Below are positions 33,944 through 42,989 of a DNA stretch of 64,000 bases, one piece after another (the first letter of the stretch is position 1; every line of letters starts with the position of its first letter). Made by a program: the position numbers and the translations under genes. This stretch comes from Desulfamplus sp. (GTDB taxonomy: Bacteria > Desulfobacterota > Desulfobacteria > Desulfobacterales > Desulfobacteraceae): positions 1 to 64,000 of the forward strand of contig JADFZQ010000014.1 of NCBI GenBank assembly GCA_015232455.1. The letters are read 5' to 3'. The notes under the pieces are model-generated. The model worked only from the letters and a program-made list of their open reading frames with translations, made no database searches and was not told where the DNA came from.

Positions 33944-34516
33944 TTAGACTGGTCCTAATTCCCTTACTAACTCAACAAATTTTTCTTGAGCTTTAGAAAA
34001 TAGTCCAAAAGTATGCCCTGTCACTGTCCATGGACGAATTCTTTTTCTGATATTTTGTTCAACCATTTTTTCTCCATCAAACACAATATCAGATGTCATC
34101 TCTTCAAAACGTATAAACATTGAAGCATTCTTAAGTATTTTATTGCCTCGTTTTGCTTTTCTATAAAGTAATAGCTGATTTTCTTCGAGTATTGGTATCC
34201 ATCCCATAGATTCCCATTCTGCTTTTCTTCCCTCATAAAAATCATTAAGGTTTTCAAATATCGGTTCGGGAGGTTTTATAGGATATATTTCAGATAACAC
34301 AGAGCTTTCACCATGAACTACCAACTCCATTTTTTTCAAGAAAAACATTTTTTCTTTATCGGTTATAAGGCAGACAGCTTTTACTTTTTCTTTAAATAGT
34401 CGTGTTGGGATAATATCTCTTTCCATACCCGGTGAACTTCCACCAAAATACCTTACTCTGACTGGATTTTTGGTTGAAATTGACTCTAAAAGGGTTTCAA
34501 TCAAATCATTAGCCAT
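33944..34516 (-). CDS. Orphan protein with WYL-like N-terminal region
   Basis: This 190-residue protein is not firmly recognised. Residues ~15-65 (VRVRYFGGSSPGMERDIIPT, then KVKAVCLITDKEKMFFL) follow the pattern of WYL ligand-binding domains: strand, Arg-x-Pro, then a strand with polar ends. No helix-turn-helix is present. The C-terminal part is charged. It stands with the next gene as a two-gene insertion (22 bp apart) between proB and proA. Confidence 0.5.
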   Translation of the reverse strand: MANDLIETLLESISTKNPVRVRYFGGSSPGMERDIIPTRLFKEKVKAVCLITDKEKMFFLKKMELVVHGESSVLSEIYPIKPPEPIFENLNDFYEGRKAEWESMGWIPILEENQLLLYRKAKRGNKILKNASMFIRFEEMTSDIVFDGEKMVEQNIRKRIRPWTVTGHTFGLFSKAQEKFVELVRELGPV

Positions 34517-34538
34517 ATTGAGTATCGTTTCCCGTTTT

Positions 34539-35306
34539 TTATAGATAGTTATTTTGTTTCTCTATTGTTTTATATATTGTTTTCGCTTCAGATTCTTTAT
34601 AACCCAACGTTACCATGCGTTTTTTTATTGTTTGATCAAGGATTTCAGGAGAAGTTTTCTCAAAAAGGATAATTTTTAATGATAGCAGTGGATGAAAATC
34701 ATAAGCGAGTAAAAATGGAATCTCAGAGGGATTTTTTTCTATTATAATGGGCTGAAAATTAATAAGGCAGTATCGTCCCAAATCTGCTTTCTGAGACCAT
34801 AGGGTGCTTGTTTCATCGTATGGAACAATATAAATATTTTGATTATTATTTTTTTTAATAATGTCATTGCTTATTGCATTGATAATAGATGTCTCTCTTA
34901 ATTTTGACTGTAATTCTCTTGCAAGCAAAGGCGGTTGAGGCTGTGATGTGTTCGGGTTTAAAATAGCAAAACTACCAGTTCTTAGAAACGTAAACAATCG
35001 ACCTTGTGTTGTATTTATCAATTGATTGTTATAGTCACCACCACCAATCAAAAAATGTATTTTAACAAGGCTGTTCCAGTTTGCCGCAAACCTTGATTTT
35101 TCTTCGTCAGTTGTTTTAATCACAGTACCAGATTTAGGAAGCTGCACTTGAAGAGCGTGTTCAATATGTTTAACAGCATCACCCCATTTACCTTCATAAG
35201 CAATTGGAGTATTATAAAGCATATCACCTTCTTCAAAAAAACAATTAGCTACAGCATCTTTGAAATTCTTTGGAACAGCCCATTTAAAACCCTCATAAAA
35301 TTCCAT
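34539..35306 (-). CDS. Orphan protein of unknown function
   Basis: The 255-residue soluble protein has no motif I can assign. The middle contains a Gly-rich turn (FLIGGGDYNNQLINTTQGRL) and the C-terminal third has hydrophobic strands (IPFLLAYDFHPLLSLKIILF) followed by helices, ending in a YKESEAKTIYKTIEKQ segment. The ATG at 35306 has AGGA about 12 bases upstream. It is probably cotranscribed with the WYL-like gene. Codon use looks like the neighbours. Confidence 0.5.
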   Translation of the reverse strand: MEFYEGFKWAVPKNFKDAVANCFFEEGDMLYNTPIAYEGKWGDAVKHIEHALQVQLPKSGTVIKTTDEEKSRFAANWNSLVKIHFLIGGGDYNNQLINTTQGRLFTFLRTGSFAILNPNTSQPQPPLLARELQSKLRETSIINAISNDIIKKNNNQNIYIVPYDETSTLWSQKADLGRYCLINFQPIIIEKNPSEIPFLLAYDFHPLLSLKIILFEKTSPEILDQTIKKRMVTLGYKESEAKTIYKTIEKQNNYL

Positions 35307-35420
35307 AGTTTTACTAATTCCTATCTAATGTTGCTTCAAAGTTTAGCTGTCATGTAAAATTTGCCCTAAAAAACCTATTTCCGAATAATATTACAGTTCT
35401 GGCTTATTCGATAACATATC

Positions 35421-35450
35421 CGTTTTTTTAATTGCGGAATTAAAAAAACG
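35421..35450. terminator. Symmetric hairpin downstream of proB (possible terminator)
   Basis: CGTTTTTTTAATT and AATTAAAAAAACG are perfect 13-base arms around GCGG. It lies in the 275-bp non-coding stretch between proB and the orphan genes. It has no separate U-run, since the U/A runs are part of the stem, so termination is uncertain. It would fit as a divider between the rplU-proB operon and the inserted genes. Confidence 0.35.
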
Positions 35451-35582
35451 CCCCAAAATACAAAAATAATTCACCATTAAGTGTTCCTTCACAGCTCATA
35501 CCCGCTGTCAATCCCTCTGTTGATAATACCCCCCCCTTTTCTAAGGTAATTATATGTAAGATGCAGTTTTATAATACGTAAA

Positions 35583-36722
35583 TTAAGTTATCACAAGATT
35601 ATCACGATGAACAACATCATCAAAAGGGTTTGAACCAAGAACTTGACGTATCTTATCGCTTTTAAGACCCATGATTTTACGAATATCTGATGATGAGTAG
35701 TTTACAAGACCTCTGCCAAGGATTGTCCCATTAGAAGAACATATATCAACTGGTGAACCCATACAAAAATCATCAACTACATCAGTAATACCGATTGGTA
35801 AAAGACTTTTTCCCTTTTTCACAAGAGCATCTTCTGCACCTTTATCAACAACAATACTGCCTTGTGATTTAAGATTAAATGCTATCCAACATTTTCTGCT
35901 GTTAAGATGTCTGTTTCCCGGAATAAAGAAAGTTCCTTTATCCTTTCCAGCAACAATATCAGTGATGATATTAGGATTTAATCCACCTGCTATAATCATT
36001 GGAACTCCAGCCCTTGAGAGCTTTTTTGCAGCCTTAACTTTGCTTAACATGCCTCCAGTTCCAAGATTACCAGGAATACCTCCTGCTGCATCTTCCATAT
36101 CTGATGTTATAGAGCGAACGCTTGATAATAATTTTGCATCAGGATAAACCCTTGGGTCTTTGTCATAAAGTCCGTCAATATCAGTTAGGTTTATCATAAT
36201 ATCAGCATCCATAAGAAGGGTTATCATGGCTGCAAGATTGTCGTTATCCCCAAGTTTAATCTCTTCAAAGACAACAGTATCGTTTTCATTGATTATTGGG
36301 ATAATATTCCACGCTAAAAGTTGATTTAGAGTGTTGCGTGCATTTAGGTATCGCCTTCTGTGGCTTAAATCTTCTCTTGTTAAAAGGAGTTGTGCTACTT
36401 TGCTGTCAAATTGTGCAAATGCCTTTTCCCACGCAAGTATCAGCCCTGCCTGACCAACTGCCGCTGCTGCTTGTCTTGCAGGAATTCCATCTGGTCTTTT
36501 TTCAAGACCTATTTTTTTTACACCAGAGGCAATGGCACCAGAAGAGATAATCATAACTTCAGCACCACTTTGGCGTAATTGGTGAACTTGGTGGCTTGTC
36601 TCTTCTATTATATCAATATTAAGACCTTGATTTAAGGTAAGAACACCACTTCCAATTTTGATTACAACTCTTTTGGCTCGTTTAAATATAGTTGATCTAT
36701 CATAATTTATTGGCTCATTCAT
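35583..36722 (-). CDS. proB: Glutamate 5-kinase
   Basis: This enzyme phosphorylates glutamate to start proline synthesis. I prefer the ATG at 36722 (MNEPINYDRSTIF), which begins after the obgE stop, over the 36770 start that would overlap obgE by 32 bp. The amino-acid kinase domain (KRVVIKIGSGVLT, VMIISSGAIASGVKKIG, INENDTVVFEEIKLGDND, GTGGMLSKVKAA) is followed by the C-terminal PUA domain (residues ~280-375) typical of proteobacterial ProB. It is the last gene of the ribosomal-protein operon. Confidence 0.93.
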   Translation of the reverse strand: MNEPINYDRSTIFKRAKRVVIKIGSGVLTLNQGLNIDIIEETSHQVHQLRQSGAEVMIISSGAIASGVKKIGLEKRPDGIPARQAAAAVGQAGLILAWEKAFAQFDSKVAQLLLTREDLSHRRRYLNARNTLNQLLAWNIIPIINENDTVVFEEIKLGDNDNLAAMITLLMDADIMINLTDIDGLYDKDPRVYPDAKLLSSVRSITSDMEDAAGGIPGNLGTGGMLSKVKAAKKLSRAGVPMIIAGGLNPNIITDIVAGKDKGTFFIPGNRHLNSRKCWIAFNLKSQGSIVVDKGAEDALVKKGKSLLPIGITDVVDDFCMGSPVDICSSNGTILGRGLVNYSSSDIRKIMGLKSDKIRQVLGSNPFDDVVHRDNLVIT

Positions 36723-36738
36723 GGAAAAACTCTCAAAA

Positions 36739-37791
36739 CTATTTGTTTTGTTTGTTAATTTTTTGTGCAAGAAAGGCTATTAACTCTTGAGTGCCTTTGC
36801 CCGTTGCTGCTGAAATTGTGAAAATCTGTGGTAGGGATTTATCTGTTATTTCTAATAATTCTCGATTTTTGTTTACAATCTCTTTAATATACGCATCTTT
36901 AAAAGCTAAAACCTTAGAGTCTGTGTCAGTAATATCAATCTTATTAAGAACAATAACCTGCTCTTTTTGTGCAAGAGTATCACTGTAAAGAGCCAGTTCT
37001 CGGTTAATAAGGTTGAACTCGTTAAGAGGAGATTCTGGTTTGATCTGGGAAGCGTCAATGAGATGTATTAATATACCAGTTCTCTCTACATGTTTTAAAA
37101 ACTGGATACCAAGTCCTGTACCGTCATGTGCCCCTTCAATTAGACCCGGAATATCGGCAACTGCAAAGGGTTCACCAAATTCTGGCTGTACCATTCCAAG
37201 AGATGGATTTAATGTTGTAAAGGGGTAATCTGCAATTTTGGGGCGAGCTGAAGAGATAGAACTTACAAGTGTTGATTTTCCAGCATTTGGAAGACCAACA
37301 ATTCCTACATCTGCAAGAAGTTTAAGTTCAAGTTTAAGGCGAAGCTCAATTCCTGCAATTCCTGGTTGAGCGTGCCTTGGTGCCCTGTTGGTGGAGGTTG
37401 CAAATCGTTTATTGCCACGTCCGCCCATTCCACCTTGGGCTACAACATATTGTTGACCTGACTGTGTCATATCTACAATAAGTTCACCTGTATCGGCATT
37501 AGTTACGATGGTGCCTGGCGGCACATCAATTATTTGGTCAGGAGCGTTTTTACCATGCCGTTGTCTCCCCTGACCAGCAGTTCCATTTAAGGCAATAATT
37601 ATTTTTTGGCGGCGAAGATCAACAAGTGTTCGTTTACCTTGATCAGCACGGAGAATAACACTGCCTCCATCTCCTCCATCTCCGCCGTCAGGTCCGCCCC
37701 ACTCTATAAATTTCTCTCTTCTGAAACTGACACAGCCAGCTCCACCGTTGCCAGACCTGACAGTAATTATGGCTTCATCTATGAATTTCAC
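36739..37791 (-). CDS. obgE: GTPase Obg/CgtA
   Basis: This essential GTPase of large-subunit ribosome assembly and stress response has 350 residues. The Gly-rich Obg domain begins [20 protein letters not shown] (to ~160). The G domain follows with G1 GLPNAGKST, the switch [11 protein letters not shown]3 [10 protein letters not shown] and G4 NKID. No long acidic C-terminal tail is present. Its start overlaps rpmA by 4 bases, giving coupled translation. Confidence 0.96.
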   Translation of the reverse strand: MKFIDEAIITVRSGNGGAGCVSFRREKFIEWGGPDGGDGGDGGSVILRADQGKRTLVDLRRQKIIIALNGTAGQGRQRHGKNAPDQIIDVPPGTIVTNADTGELIVDMTQSGQQYVVAQGGMGGRGNKRFATSTNRAPRHAQPGIAGIELRLKLELKLLADVGIVGLPNAGKSTLVSSISSARPKIADYPFTTLNPSLGMVQPEFGEPFAVADIPGLIEGAHDGTGLGIQFLKHVERTGILIHLIDASQIKPESPLNEFNLINRELALYSDTLAQKEQVIVLNKIDITDTDSKVLAFKDAYIKEIVNKNRELLEITDKSLPQIFTISAATGKGTQELIAFLAQKINKQNK

Positions 37792-38042
37792 GCTGCATAA
37801 ACACTCACTCTCTTTTTGTCACGACCTTGTCTTTCATACGTTACAACGCCGTCAATCAATGAAAAGAGAGTATAATCTTTACCCATGCCTACGTTGTTGC
37901 CAGGATGTATTTTTGTCCCAACCTGTCTTACAAGGATATTACCTGCAACAGCACTCTGTCCGCCATACATTTTAACTCCACGCCTTTGGCCGTTTGAATC
38001 ACGACCGTTTTTAGAACTTCCACCTGCTTTTTTATGTGCCAT
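37788..38042 (-). CDS. rpmA: 50S ribosomal protein L27
   Basis: The 84-residue protein begins [20 protein letters not shown], the invariant L27 N-terminus that reaches the peptidyl transferase centre. No Firmicutes-type cleavable leader is present, in line with a Gram-negative host. It lies between rplU and obgE in the universal order. Confidence 0.98.
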   Translation of the reverse strand: MAHKKAGGSSKNGRDSNGQRRGVKMYGGQSAVAGNILVRQVGTKIHPGNNVGMGKDYTLFSLIDGVVTYERQGRDKKRVSVYAA

Positions 38043-38149
38043 ATCTAAAAAACTCCCTTTCTATCCGTGCCTTTAATAAATAATGCTATTTAGTTTTTGC
38101 TAAATTAATTCTAAGTATTTTTTACATCTATGATTATTTGTCTATTATT

Positions 38150-38461
38150 TTATATTTGAATAGAGTTGATTTTAACTGCTGTATAAAGCTGTCTATGCCC
38201 TTTCATTCTCTTGTAGGATTTTCTTCTTTTATATTTAAAAACAATAACTTTTTTACCTTTGCCTTGTTCAATAATATTGGCACTTACAACTGCATTTTCG
38301 ATAACAGGTGAACCAAGAGTCATCTTTTCTCCGTCAGAATAGAGGAGAACATCATTAAACTTAATTTCACTACCTATTTCTCCTTCAAGTTTTTCAAATC
38401 TAAAGATTTTCCCCTCTTCCACCTTATACTGTTTACCACCAGTTTTAATTACTGCATACAT
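38150..38461 (-). CDS. rplU: 50S ribosomal protein L21
   Basis: The 103-residue protein begins MYAVIKTGGKQYKVEEGKIF and carries KYKRRKSYKRMKGHRQLYT, both standard for L21. It is the first gene of the rplU-rpmA-obgE-proB operon and has a good sigma-70-type promoter about 130 bp upstream. AGGAG stands about 8 bases before the ATG. Confidence 0.98.
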   Translation of the reverse strand: MYAVIKTGGKQYKVEEGKIFRFEKLEGEIGSEIKFNDVLLYSDGEKMTLGSPVIENAVVSANIIEQGKGKKVIVFKYKRRKSYKRMKGHRQLYTAVKINSIQI

Positions 38462-38594
38462 ACTATATATCTCCTTATATACTCCCTAAACTTATATTTA
38501 TAAAATATTTAACCCTTGCTCTATTATTTAATACTCAATTACCACACTTAAGGTATTGGGTTATTTGCTAACATTGGCTTTAAAAAAATTCTGG

Positions 38595-38623
38595 ATACTA
38601 TGATGAAACTGCCATTTTGTCAA
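38595..38623 (-). promoter_or_regulatory. Sigma-70-type promoter of the rplU operon
   Basis: On the minus strand TTGACA (38623-38618), a 17-base spacer and TAGTAT (38600-38595) give a near-consensus -35/-10 pair. It lies about 133 bp before the rplU start, leaving an untranslated leader of about 125 bases. It is the only strong match in the gap between the aroF-pheA fusion and rplU. Confidence 0.65.
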
Positions 38624-38687
38624 GGTAAAGATTGACTCACAAAACAATTCTAACTTAGAGCATCTTTAAAGATTCAAGCTATAAAAT

Positions 38688-40661
38688 TTAATCTATCCCA
38701 TTTTTCCCACAACTATAACTTCCAAGTATTCTAAAAAATTCAGTATTCTGTTCAATTGCTTTTATCACATTTTCAGCACTGCTATTTGTTAAATCGCTTT
38801 CTAAATCGGCATAAAACATATACTGCCAAGGTTTTCCGTGAATTGGTCTTGACTCTAACTTAACAAGGTTTATCTGGTTTTCTGAAAATACCTTCATAAC
38901 CTCAAAAAGTGATCCTGGTTTGTTAGATGTTGAAAAGACAATTGATGATTTTGGCGATGAATTTATCTTACCAGATTCTTCTTTATTAGCCATCTGTCTT
39001 TCAATAACTACAAAACGTGTAAAATTTCTTGGGTTATCTTCAATTGCCTCTTCAAGAACTGCCATACCAAAAAGTTGAGCTGCTTCAACGCTTCCAATTG
39101 CAGCCGATTCAAGATTTCCAGACTCTACAACGGACTTTACAGCACTTGCAGTTGCATTAACTGGCATCATCTTAATGTCAGGATTTGCATCTAAAAATCT
39201 TTTGCATTGCTGCAACGCTGGAGTTGGTGCAAATACCTGTTTTATATCCTCTAATTTACTATCTTTGTGAGCTATTAAATTGTGAATTACCCGAATTGAC
39301 AACTCACCAGTTATAAAAAGCTCATATTCAAGAAGAAGATCATAATTTTCATGGATACTTCCAGCAAGAGAGTTCTCAATTGGAACTATTCCAAAATCAG
39401 CACTACCATTTTTTACATGCTCAAAAATATCTCTAAATGATGGAACAGGGTAATTTTCAACATCACTGCTAAAATATTGAATAGCTGCTTTATGGCTAAA
39501 AGTTCCTTGCTCTCCAAGATAGACTACACGCTTCTCTTTTCTGGATATTCCTGATTCTATCCCTTGAGTTTCCCATTCTGATAATGCTCTTCCTGAGAAT
39601 AATGTTGATAAAGAGTCTCTATTTTCAGAACTATAGCCTGTATAGTCGTGGATAAGCTGCTTGCCTACAACAGGGGCGATTACATAAATATCTCTGATAA
39701 GCCGTCCAAACTGCTTTGGATATAAACTTTGAGGACCATCAGATAGAGCCTCTTCTGGCTTGTGGTGCACCTCAATCATTAAGCCATCAGCACCAGCAGC
39801 AATTGCAGCTCTTGCCATTGGGCTTACCTTTTCTCTAATTCCAGTTGCATGGCTTGGATCAATTAATACTGGCAGATGTGTCAACTGTTTTAAAACTGGT
39901 ATTGCTGATAAATCAAGGGTGTTTCTTGTGTAAGGCTCAAAAGTTCTTATGCCTCGTTCGCACAAAATTATGTTTCTATTTCCTTCTGCTGCAATATATT
40001 CAGCAGACATGAGCCACTCTTCAATTGTTGAGGCAAGACCGCGTTTTAAGACAACTGGTTTTCCCATTCTGCCAGCACATTTAAGAAGCTCAAAATTTTG
40101 CATATTTCTTGCACCAATTTGAATTACATCAACATATTTCATCATCAAATCTGCGTGCATTGGGGAAGTTATTTCAGTAACTACTCGAAGTCCTGTAACT
40201 TCACGAACTTCAGCTAAAATTTTAAGCCCCTCTTCTTCAAGCCCTTGAAAAGAGTATGGTGATGATCTTGGTTTAAATGCACCGCCTCTGAAAAGAGTAG
40301 CACCATATTTTTTAACCTCTTTTGCAATTATCATTGCCTGTTCTCGGCTCTCTACCGCACAAGGACCAGCTACAATGGTAATTTTATCTCCTCCAATCTC
40401 TACATTGCCAATTCTGATTATAGTATCTTCTTGTTTCATCTGTCTGCTAACTAGTTTATAAGCAGTAGATATTGGCACAACATCTTCAACACCCTCTATG
40501 GACATCAAAAACTCTTTAGTTAGATTTTTCTTGCCAATAACACCAAGTATATTTTGTCCGCTTCCACCCGGTTCATGTACCATGTAGCCTTTTTCTGCCA
40601 AAATGCTTTTAAGTTGGCTCTTTTTTACCTGCGTGATTCCTTTTTCTAATACAAGTATCAT
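38688..40661 (-). CDS. DAHP synthase - prephenate dehydratase fusion
   Basis: The 657-residue bifunctional enzyme has residues 1-~340 as AroF/AroG-type class I beta DAHP synthase with its ferredoxin-like N-terminal domain (MILVLEKGITQVKKSQ). Active-site stretches are ITIVAGPCAVESREQ, FRGGAFKPRSSPYSFQG, KPVVLKRGL and LIDPSHATG. Residues ~378-560 are prephenate dehydratase (VVYLGEQGTFSHKAA, GIVPIENSLAGSIHENYDLL, NFTRFVVIE), and a C-terminal ACT domain (NKPGSLFEVMKVF, LESRPIHGKPWQYMF) binds phenylalanine. No chorismate mutase domain is present. It thus joins the first shikimate step to the committed step to phenylalanine. A Phe leader-peptide attenuator precedes it. Confidence 0.93.
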   Translation of the reverse strand: MILVLEKGITQVKKSQLKSILAEKGYMVHEPGGSGQNILGVIGKKNLTKEFLMSIEGVEDVVPISTAYKLVSRQMKQEDTIIRIGNVEIGGDKITIVAGPCAVESREQAMIIAKEVKKYGATLFRGGAFKPRSSPYSFQGLEEEGLKILAEVREVTGLRVVTEITSPMHADLMMKYVDVIQIGARNMQNFELLKCAGRMGKPVVLKRGLASTIEEWLMSAEYIAAEGNRNIILCERGIRTFEPYTRNTLDLSAIPVLKQLTHLPVLIDPSHATGIREKVSPMARAAIAAGADGLMIEVHHKPEEALSDGPQSLYPKQFGRLIRDIYVIAPVVGKQLIHDYTGYSSENRDSLSTLFSGRALSEWETQGIESGISRKEKRVVYLGEQGTFSHKAAIQYFSSDVENYPVPSFRDIFEHVKNGSADFGIVPIENSLAGSIHENYDLLLEYELFITGELSIRVIHNLIAHKDSKLEDIKQVFAPTPALQQCKRFLDANPDIKMMPVNATASAVKSVVESGNLESAAIGSVEAAQLFGMAVLEEAIEDNPRNFTRFVVIERQMANKEESGKINSSPKSSIVFSTSNKPGSLFEVMKVFSENQINLVKLESRPIHGKPWQYMFYADLESDLTNSSAENVIKAIEQNTEFFRILGSYSCGKNGID

Positions 40662-40742
40662 TTTCCTAATTCTCCTTATAAAATTTAGTTTAAAATATTA
40701 TTTTGTAACTAACAAATAGTTTTAACCTCGAAATATCTTCGT

Positions 40743-40783
40743 AAAAATAAAAAATGCCCTGAAAGCGTTGCCTCCAGAGCATT
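40743..40783 (-). terminator. Second intrinsic terminator in the Phe leader
   Basis: On the minus strand AATGCTCTGGAGGC and GCTTTCAGGGCATT pair over 14 positions with G-U wobbles around an AAC loop, followed by TTTTTTATTTTT. It stands directly behind the U-run of the first terminator, 82 bp before the coding region. Confidence 0.8.
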
Positions 40784-40826
40784 AAAAATAAAAAACCCTG
40801 GATAGACTAAAATGTCCATCCAGGGT
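40784..40826 (-). terminator. Attenuator terminator (3:4 hairpin) of the Phe leader
   Basis: On the minus strand ACCCTGGATGGAC and GTCTATCCAGGGT form a 13-bp stem with one G-U pair and an ATTTTA loop, followed by TTTTTTATTTTT. The ascending arm (GGATGGAC) is also complementary to GTCCATCC at the end of the leader peptide gene, so this hairpin is mutually exclusive with an antiterminator. Confidence 0.9.
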
Positions 40827-40893
40827 ATAATAGCAATATTGTATTAAAATTGCATATCTATACCGGATGGACGTTTCTAAAAAAGAAACGTCC
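40814..40893 (-). promoter_or_regulatory. Pause and antiterminator structures of the Phe attenuator
   Basis: Transcript regions in order: 1 (GGACGTTTC, 40893-40885) pairs with 2 (GAAACGTCC, 40877-40869) around the Phe codons. Region 2 extended (GTCCATCCGGTATA, 40872-40859) pairs with 3 (TATACC, CU bulge, GGATGGAC; 40829-40814) over 14 bp. Region 3 otherwise enters the terminator. A ribosome stalled on the Phe codons covers region 1 and permits 2:3; one that finishes at TAG covers region 2 and permits the terminator. Confidence 0.88.
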
Positions 40894-40932
40894 GAAAATA
40901 AAGAGTATATTTTTTTGTGCTGTTTTAACCAT
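40858..40932 (-). CDS. Phenylalanine leader peptide
   Basis: ATG at 40932 with GAGG 8 bases upstream opens a 24-codon frame ending in TAG at 40858. The peptide starts MVKTAQKNILF and continues IFGRFFF, so five of eight consecutive residues are Phe (TTT, TTC, TTC, TTT, TTT), ending RNVHPV. The Phe cluster lies exactly in the 1:2 hairpin. This resembles the leader peptides of E. coli pheA and pheST. It measures charged tRNA-Phe for control of the DAHP synthase-prephenate dehydratase gene. A TTGACA box at 41015-41010 may be the -35 of its promoter; no good -10 is clear. Confidence 0.88.
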   Translation of the reverse strand: MVKTAQKNILFIFGRFFFRNVHPV

Positions 40933-41034
40933 TAATAATCCTCAATTTAACCACCCACAAACTCTTAGATTAAAATATTGGGATAATCAATTACATATTG
41001 AAATTTTAATGTCAAGAAATTTATCAAAAGAAAA

Positions 41035-41466
41035 TTAGAGGTTATAGACATCTTCTCCTTTAATAACCTTAATCCCATTTTGATTTAAAATAGATATAGC
41101 TTTATCTAAATCGTGAAATCTAAATATCATAATAGCATTATGTCCCTTTGTATTTGCAAACGCATACATATATTCAACATTAATCCCTGCTGACGTTAAA
41201 GGATCAAGGACATTGTTAAGCCCACCTGGGACATCTGCAACCTCAATTGCTAAAACATTGGTCTTTCCAACTGTAAAGCCCTCTTTTTTTAAAGCTATTT
41301 CTGCTGCTTGGTTATCATTTACGATTAGTCGAAGTATTCCAAAATCTGTTGTATCTGCAAGAGAAAGTGCTCTTATATTTACATTAGCATCTCTTAAAAT
41401 GGCGGTTACTTCAGCAAGCCTGCCAGCCTTGTTTTCAAGAAATATTGAAATCTGCTCAACTTTCAT
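41035..41466 (-). CDS. Tandem ACT-domain amino-acid-binding protein
   Basis: The 143-residue protein has two ACT domains, [20 protein letters not shown] and [20 protein letters not shown], ending with [12 protein letters not shown]. In Desulfobacterota and archaea such proteins are encoded next to phenylacetate-CoA ligase and indolepyruvate oxidoreductase genes and probably sense aromatic or branched amino acids. It lies 153 bp behind paaK with a palindromic repeat in the gap. Confidence 0.87.
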   Translation of the reverse strand: MKVEQISIFLENKAGRLAEVTAILRDANVNIRALSLADTTDFGILRLIVNDNQAAEIALKKEGFTVGKTNVLAIEVADVPGGLNNVLDPLTSAGINVEYMYAFANTKGHNAIMIFRFHDLDKAISILNQNGIKVIKGEDVYNL

Positions 41467-41541
41467 AGGTTTATACCTCCGTTATTATTTTATTTTTACA
41501 ACAAAGAAATCAATTTCAGCATGAATAAGAATCGATTAGCA

Positions 41542-41576
41542 TAGATTTGACAATTTTTAAAAAATTGTCAAATCTA
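41542..41576. repeat. TTTGACAA hairpin repeat (paaK-ACT gap)
   Basis: Arms TAGATTTGACAATTTT and AAAATTGTCAAATCTA are perfect 16-base complements around TAA. The same core (ATTTGACAA ... TTGTCAAAT) occurs at 57106-57134. It may act as an intercistronic hairpin. The second 'AAATCTAAAA' after it suggests repeat decay. Confidence 0.7.
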
Positions 41577-41619
41577 AAAGCAAATCTAAAATTTCTACAA
41601 TTGAAGTTAATTAATTAGT

Positions 41620-42921
41620 TTACTTTCTCTTATCAATGACTCTTACAGCTTTACCTTCACTTCTTTGAATAGTTTTAGGCTCAACCAATTTTATTTTTGC
41701 TGAAACACCCAAATATTCCTTAATATCGTTAGATAGTTTATGCTCCATATTCTGCAAGGTTTTAATCTCATCAGAAAAGAACTCCTGACCCACCTCAACC
41801 ATTACAGTCAAAGTATCAAGATTATCAACTCTATCAACTACAAGCTGATAATGAGGCTGAATATCTTTACTTTTCATCAAGACACTCTCTATTTGAGATG
41901 GGAAAACATTAACGCCTCTTATAATGAGCATATCGTCAGTTCTACCTGATACCTTTTGCATTCTTACATGAGTTCTACCGCAGACGCATGGTTCTGGATT
42001 TAGTGAAGTTATATCTCTTGTTCTGTAGCGGATAACAGGGAATGCCTCTTTAGTTATTGAGGTAAATACAAGCTCGCCTGTCTCACCATAAGGAAGCGGC
42101 TCGCCCGTTTCTGGATTAATTATTTCTGCAATAAAATGGTCTTCAAATATGTGCAAGCCCTTTTGAGCTTCGTAGCACTCAATAGATACGCCCGGACCCA
42201 TAACTTCGCTTAATCCATAAATATCAATAGCTTTAAGATGAAGTTTTTCCTCAAGGTCTCTTCTCATATCTTCAGACCAAGGTTCTGCCCCAAAGATTCC
42301 AGATTTAAAGTGCAGCTCTTCAAAAGAGACTCCCATCTCTTGGGCAACTTCAGCAAGATGCAAAATATATGAAGGTGTGCCAGTAAGAATTGTGGGTTTA
42401 AAATCTTTCATTATGATTATCTGGCGTTTCGTATTTCCACCAGAAACAGGTATTACAGAAGCTCCAAGTCTTTCAGCACCATAATGGACACCAAGACCAC
42501 CTGTAAAAAGCCCATATCCATAGGCATTATGGACAATATCTTTACTTGTAGCACCACCTGCAGCAAGGCTTCTTGCCATAAGTTCTGCCCATGTTGCAAT
42601 ATCTCTTTTTGTGTATCCAACAACTGTTGGCTTTCCAGTTGTTCCAGAAGATGCGTGAATCCTCACAACATTTTCCATTGGAACCGCAAACATTCCATAA
42701 GGGTAGTTATCTCTTAAATCCTGCTTTACTGTGAACGGAATCCTCTGAAGGTCTTTTAAACTTTTAATACCTGATGGTGTAATGCCAGCTTTATTAAAAT
42801 TTTCACGATAAAATGGAACTGTGGCATAAACTCGTTCAAGAGTGGCTTTAAGACGGCTTAACTGTATGGATTCAAGTGCCTCTCTGGGCATGGTTTCAAA
42901 ATCCATATTATAAATTGGCAT
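41620..42921 (-). CDS. paaK: Phenylacetate-CoA ligase
   Basis: The 433-residue AMP-forming ligase makes phenylacetyl-CoA (or a related aryl-CoA) from acid, ATP and CoA. Motifs: [19 protein letters not shown] (P-loop), [17 protein letters not shown], and the zinc-binding-type [20 protein letters not shown] with [13 protein letters not shown] at the C-terminal domain. In sulphate-reducer relatives it acts with 2-oxoacid:ferredoxin oxidoreductases in aromatic amino-acid use. That partner is not in the window. Confidence 0.93.
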   Translation of the reverse strand: MPIYNMDFETMPREALESIQLSRLKATLERVYATVPFYRENFNKAGITPSGIKSLKDLQRIPFTVKQDLRDNYPYGMFAVPMENVVRIHASSGTTGKPTVVGYTKRDIATWAELMARSLAAGGATSKDIVHNAYGYGLFTGGLGVHYGAERLGASVIPVSGGNTKRQIIIMKDFKPTILTGTPSYILHLAEVAQEMGVSFEELHFKSGIFGAEPWSEDMRRDLEEKLHLKAIDIYGLSEVMGPGVSIECYEAQKGLHIFEDHFIAEIINPETGEPLPYGETGELVFTSITKEAFPVIRYRTRDITSLNPEPCVCGRTHVRMQKVSGRTDDMLIIRGVNVFPSQIESVLMKSKDIQPHYQLVVDRVDNLDTLTVMVEVGQEFFSDEIKTLQNMEHKLSNDIKEYLGVSAKIKLVEPKTIQRSEGKAVRVIDKRK

Positions 42922-42989
42922 TGCTTTTACTCCTATAGCTTTTATAGCTTGTAACGTTTAAAAACTGATTGCTTGGTATAATGAAAGAA

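Noticed and set aside
40850-41038. Plus-strand 62-codon frame opposite the Phe leader
   Set aside because: It is antisense to the leader peptide and its hairpins, has no ribosome site and its sequence is explained by the attenuator.
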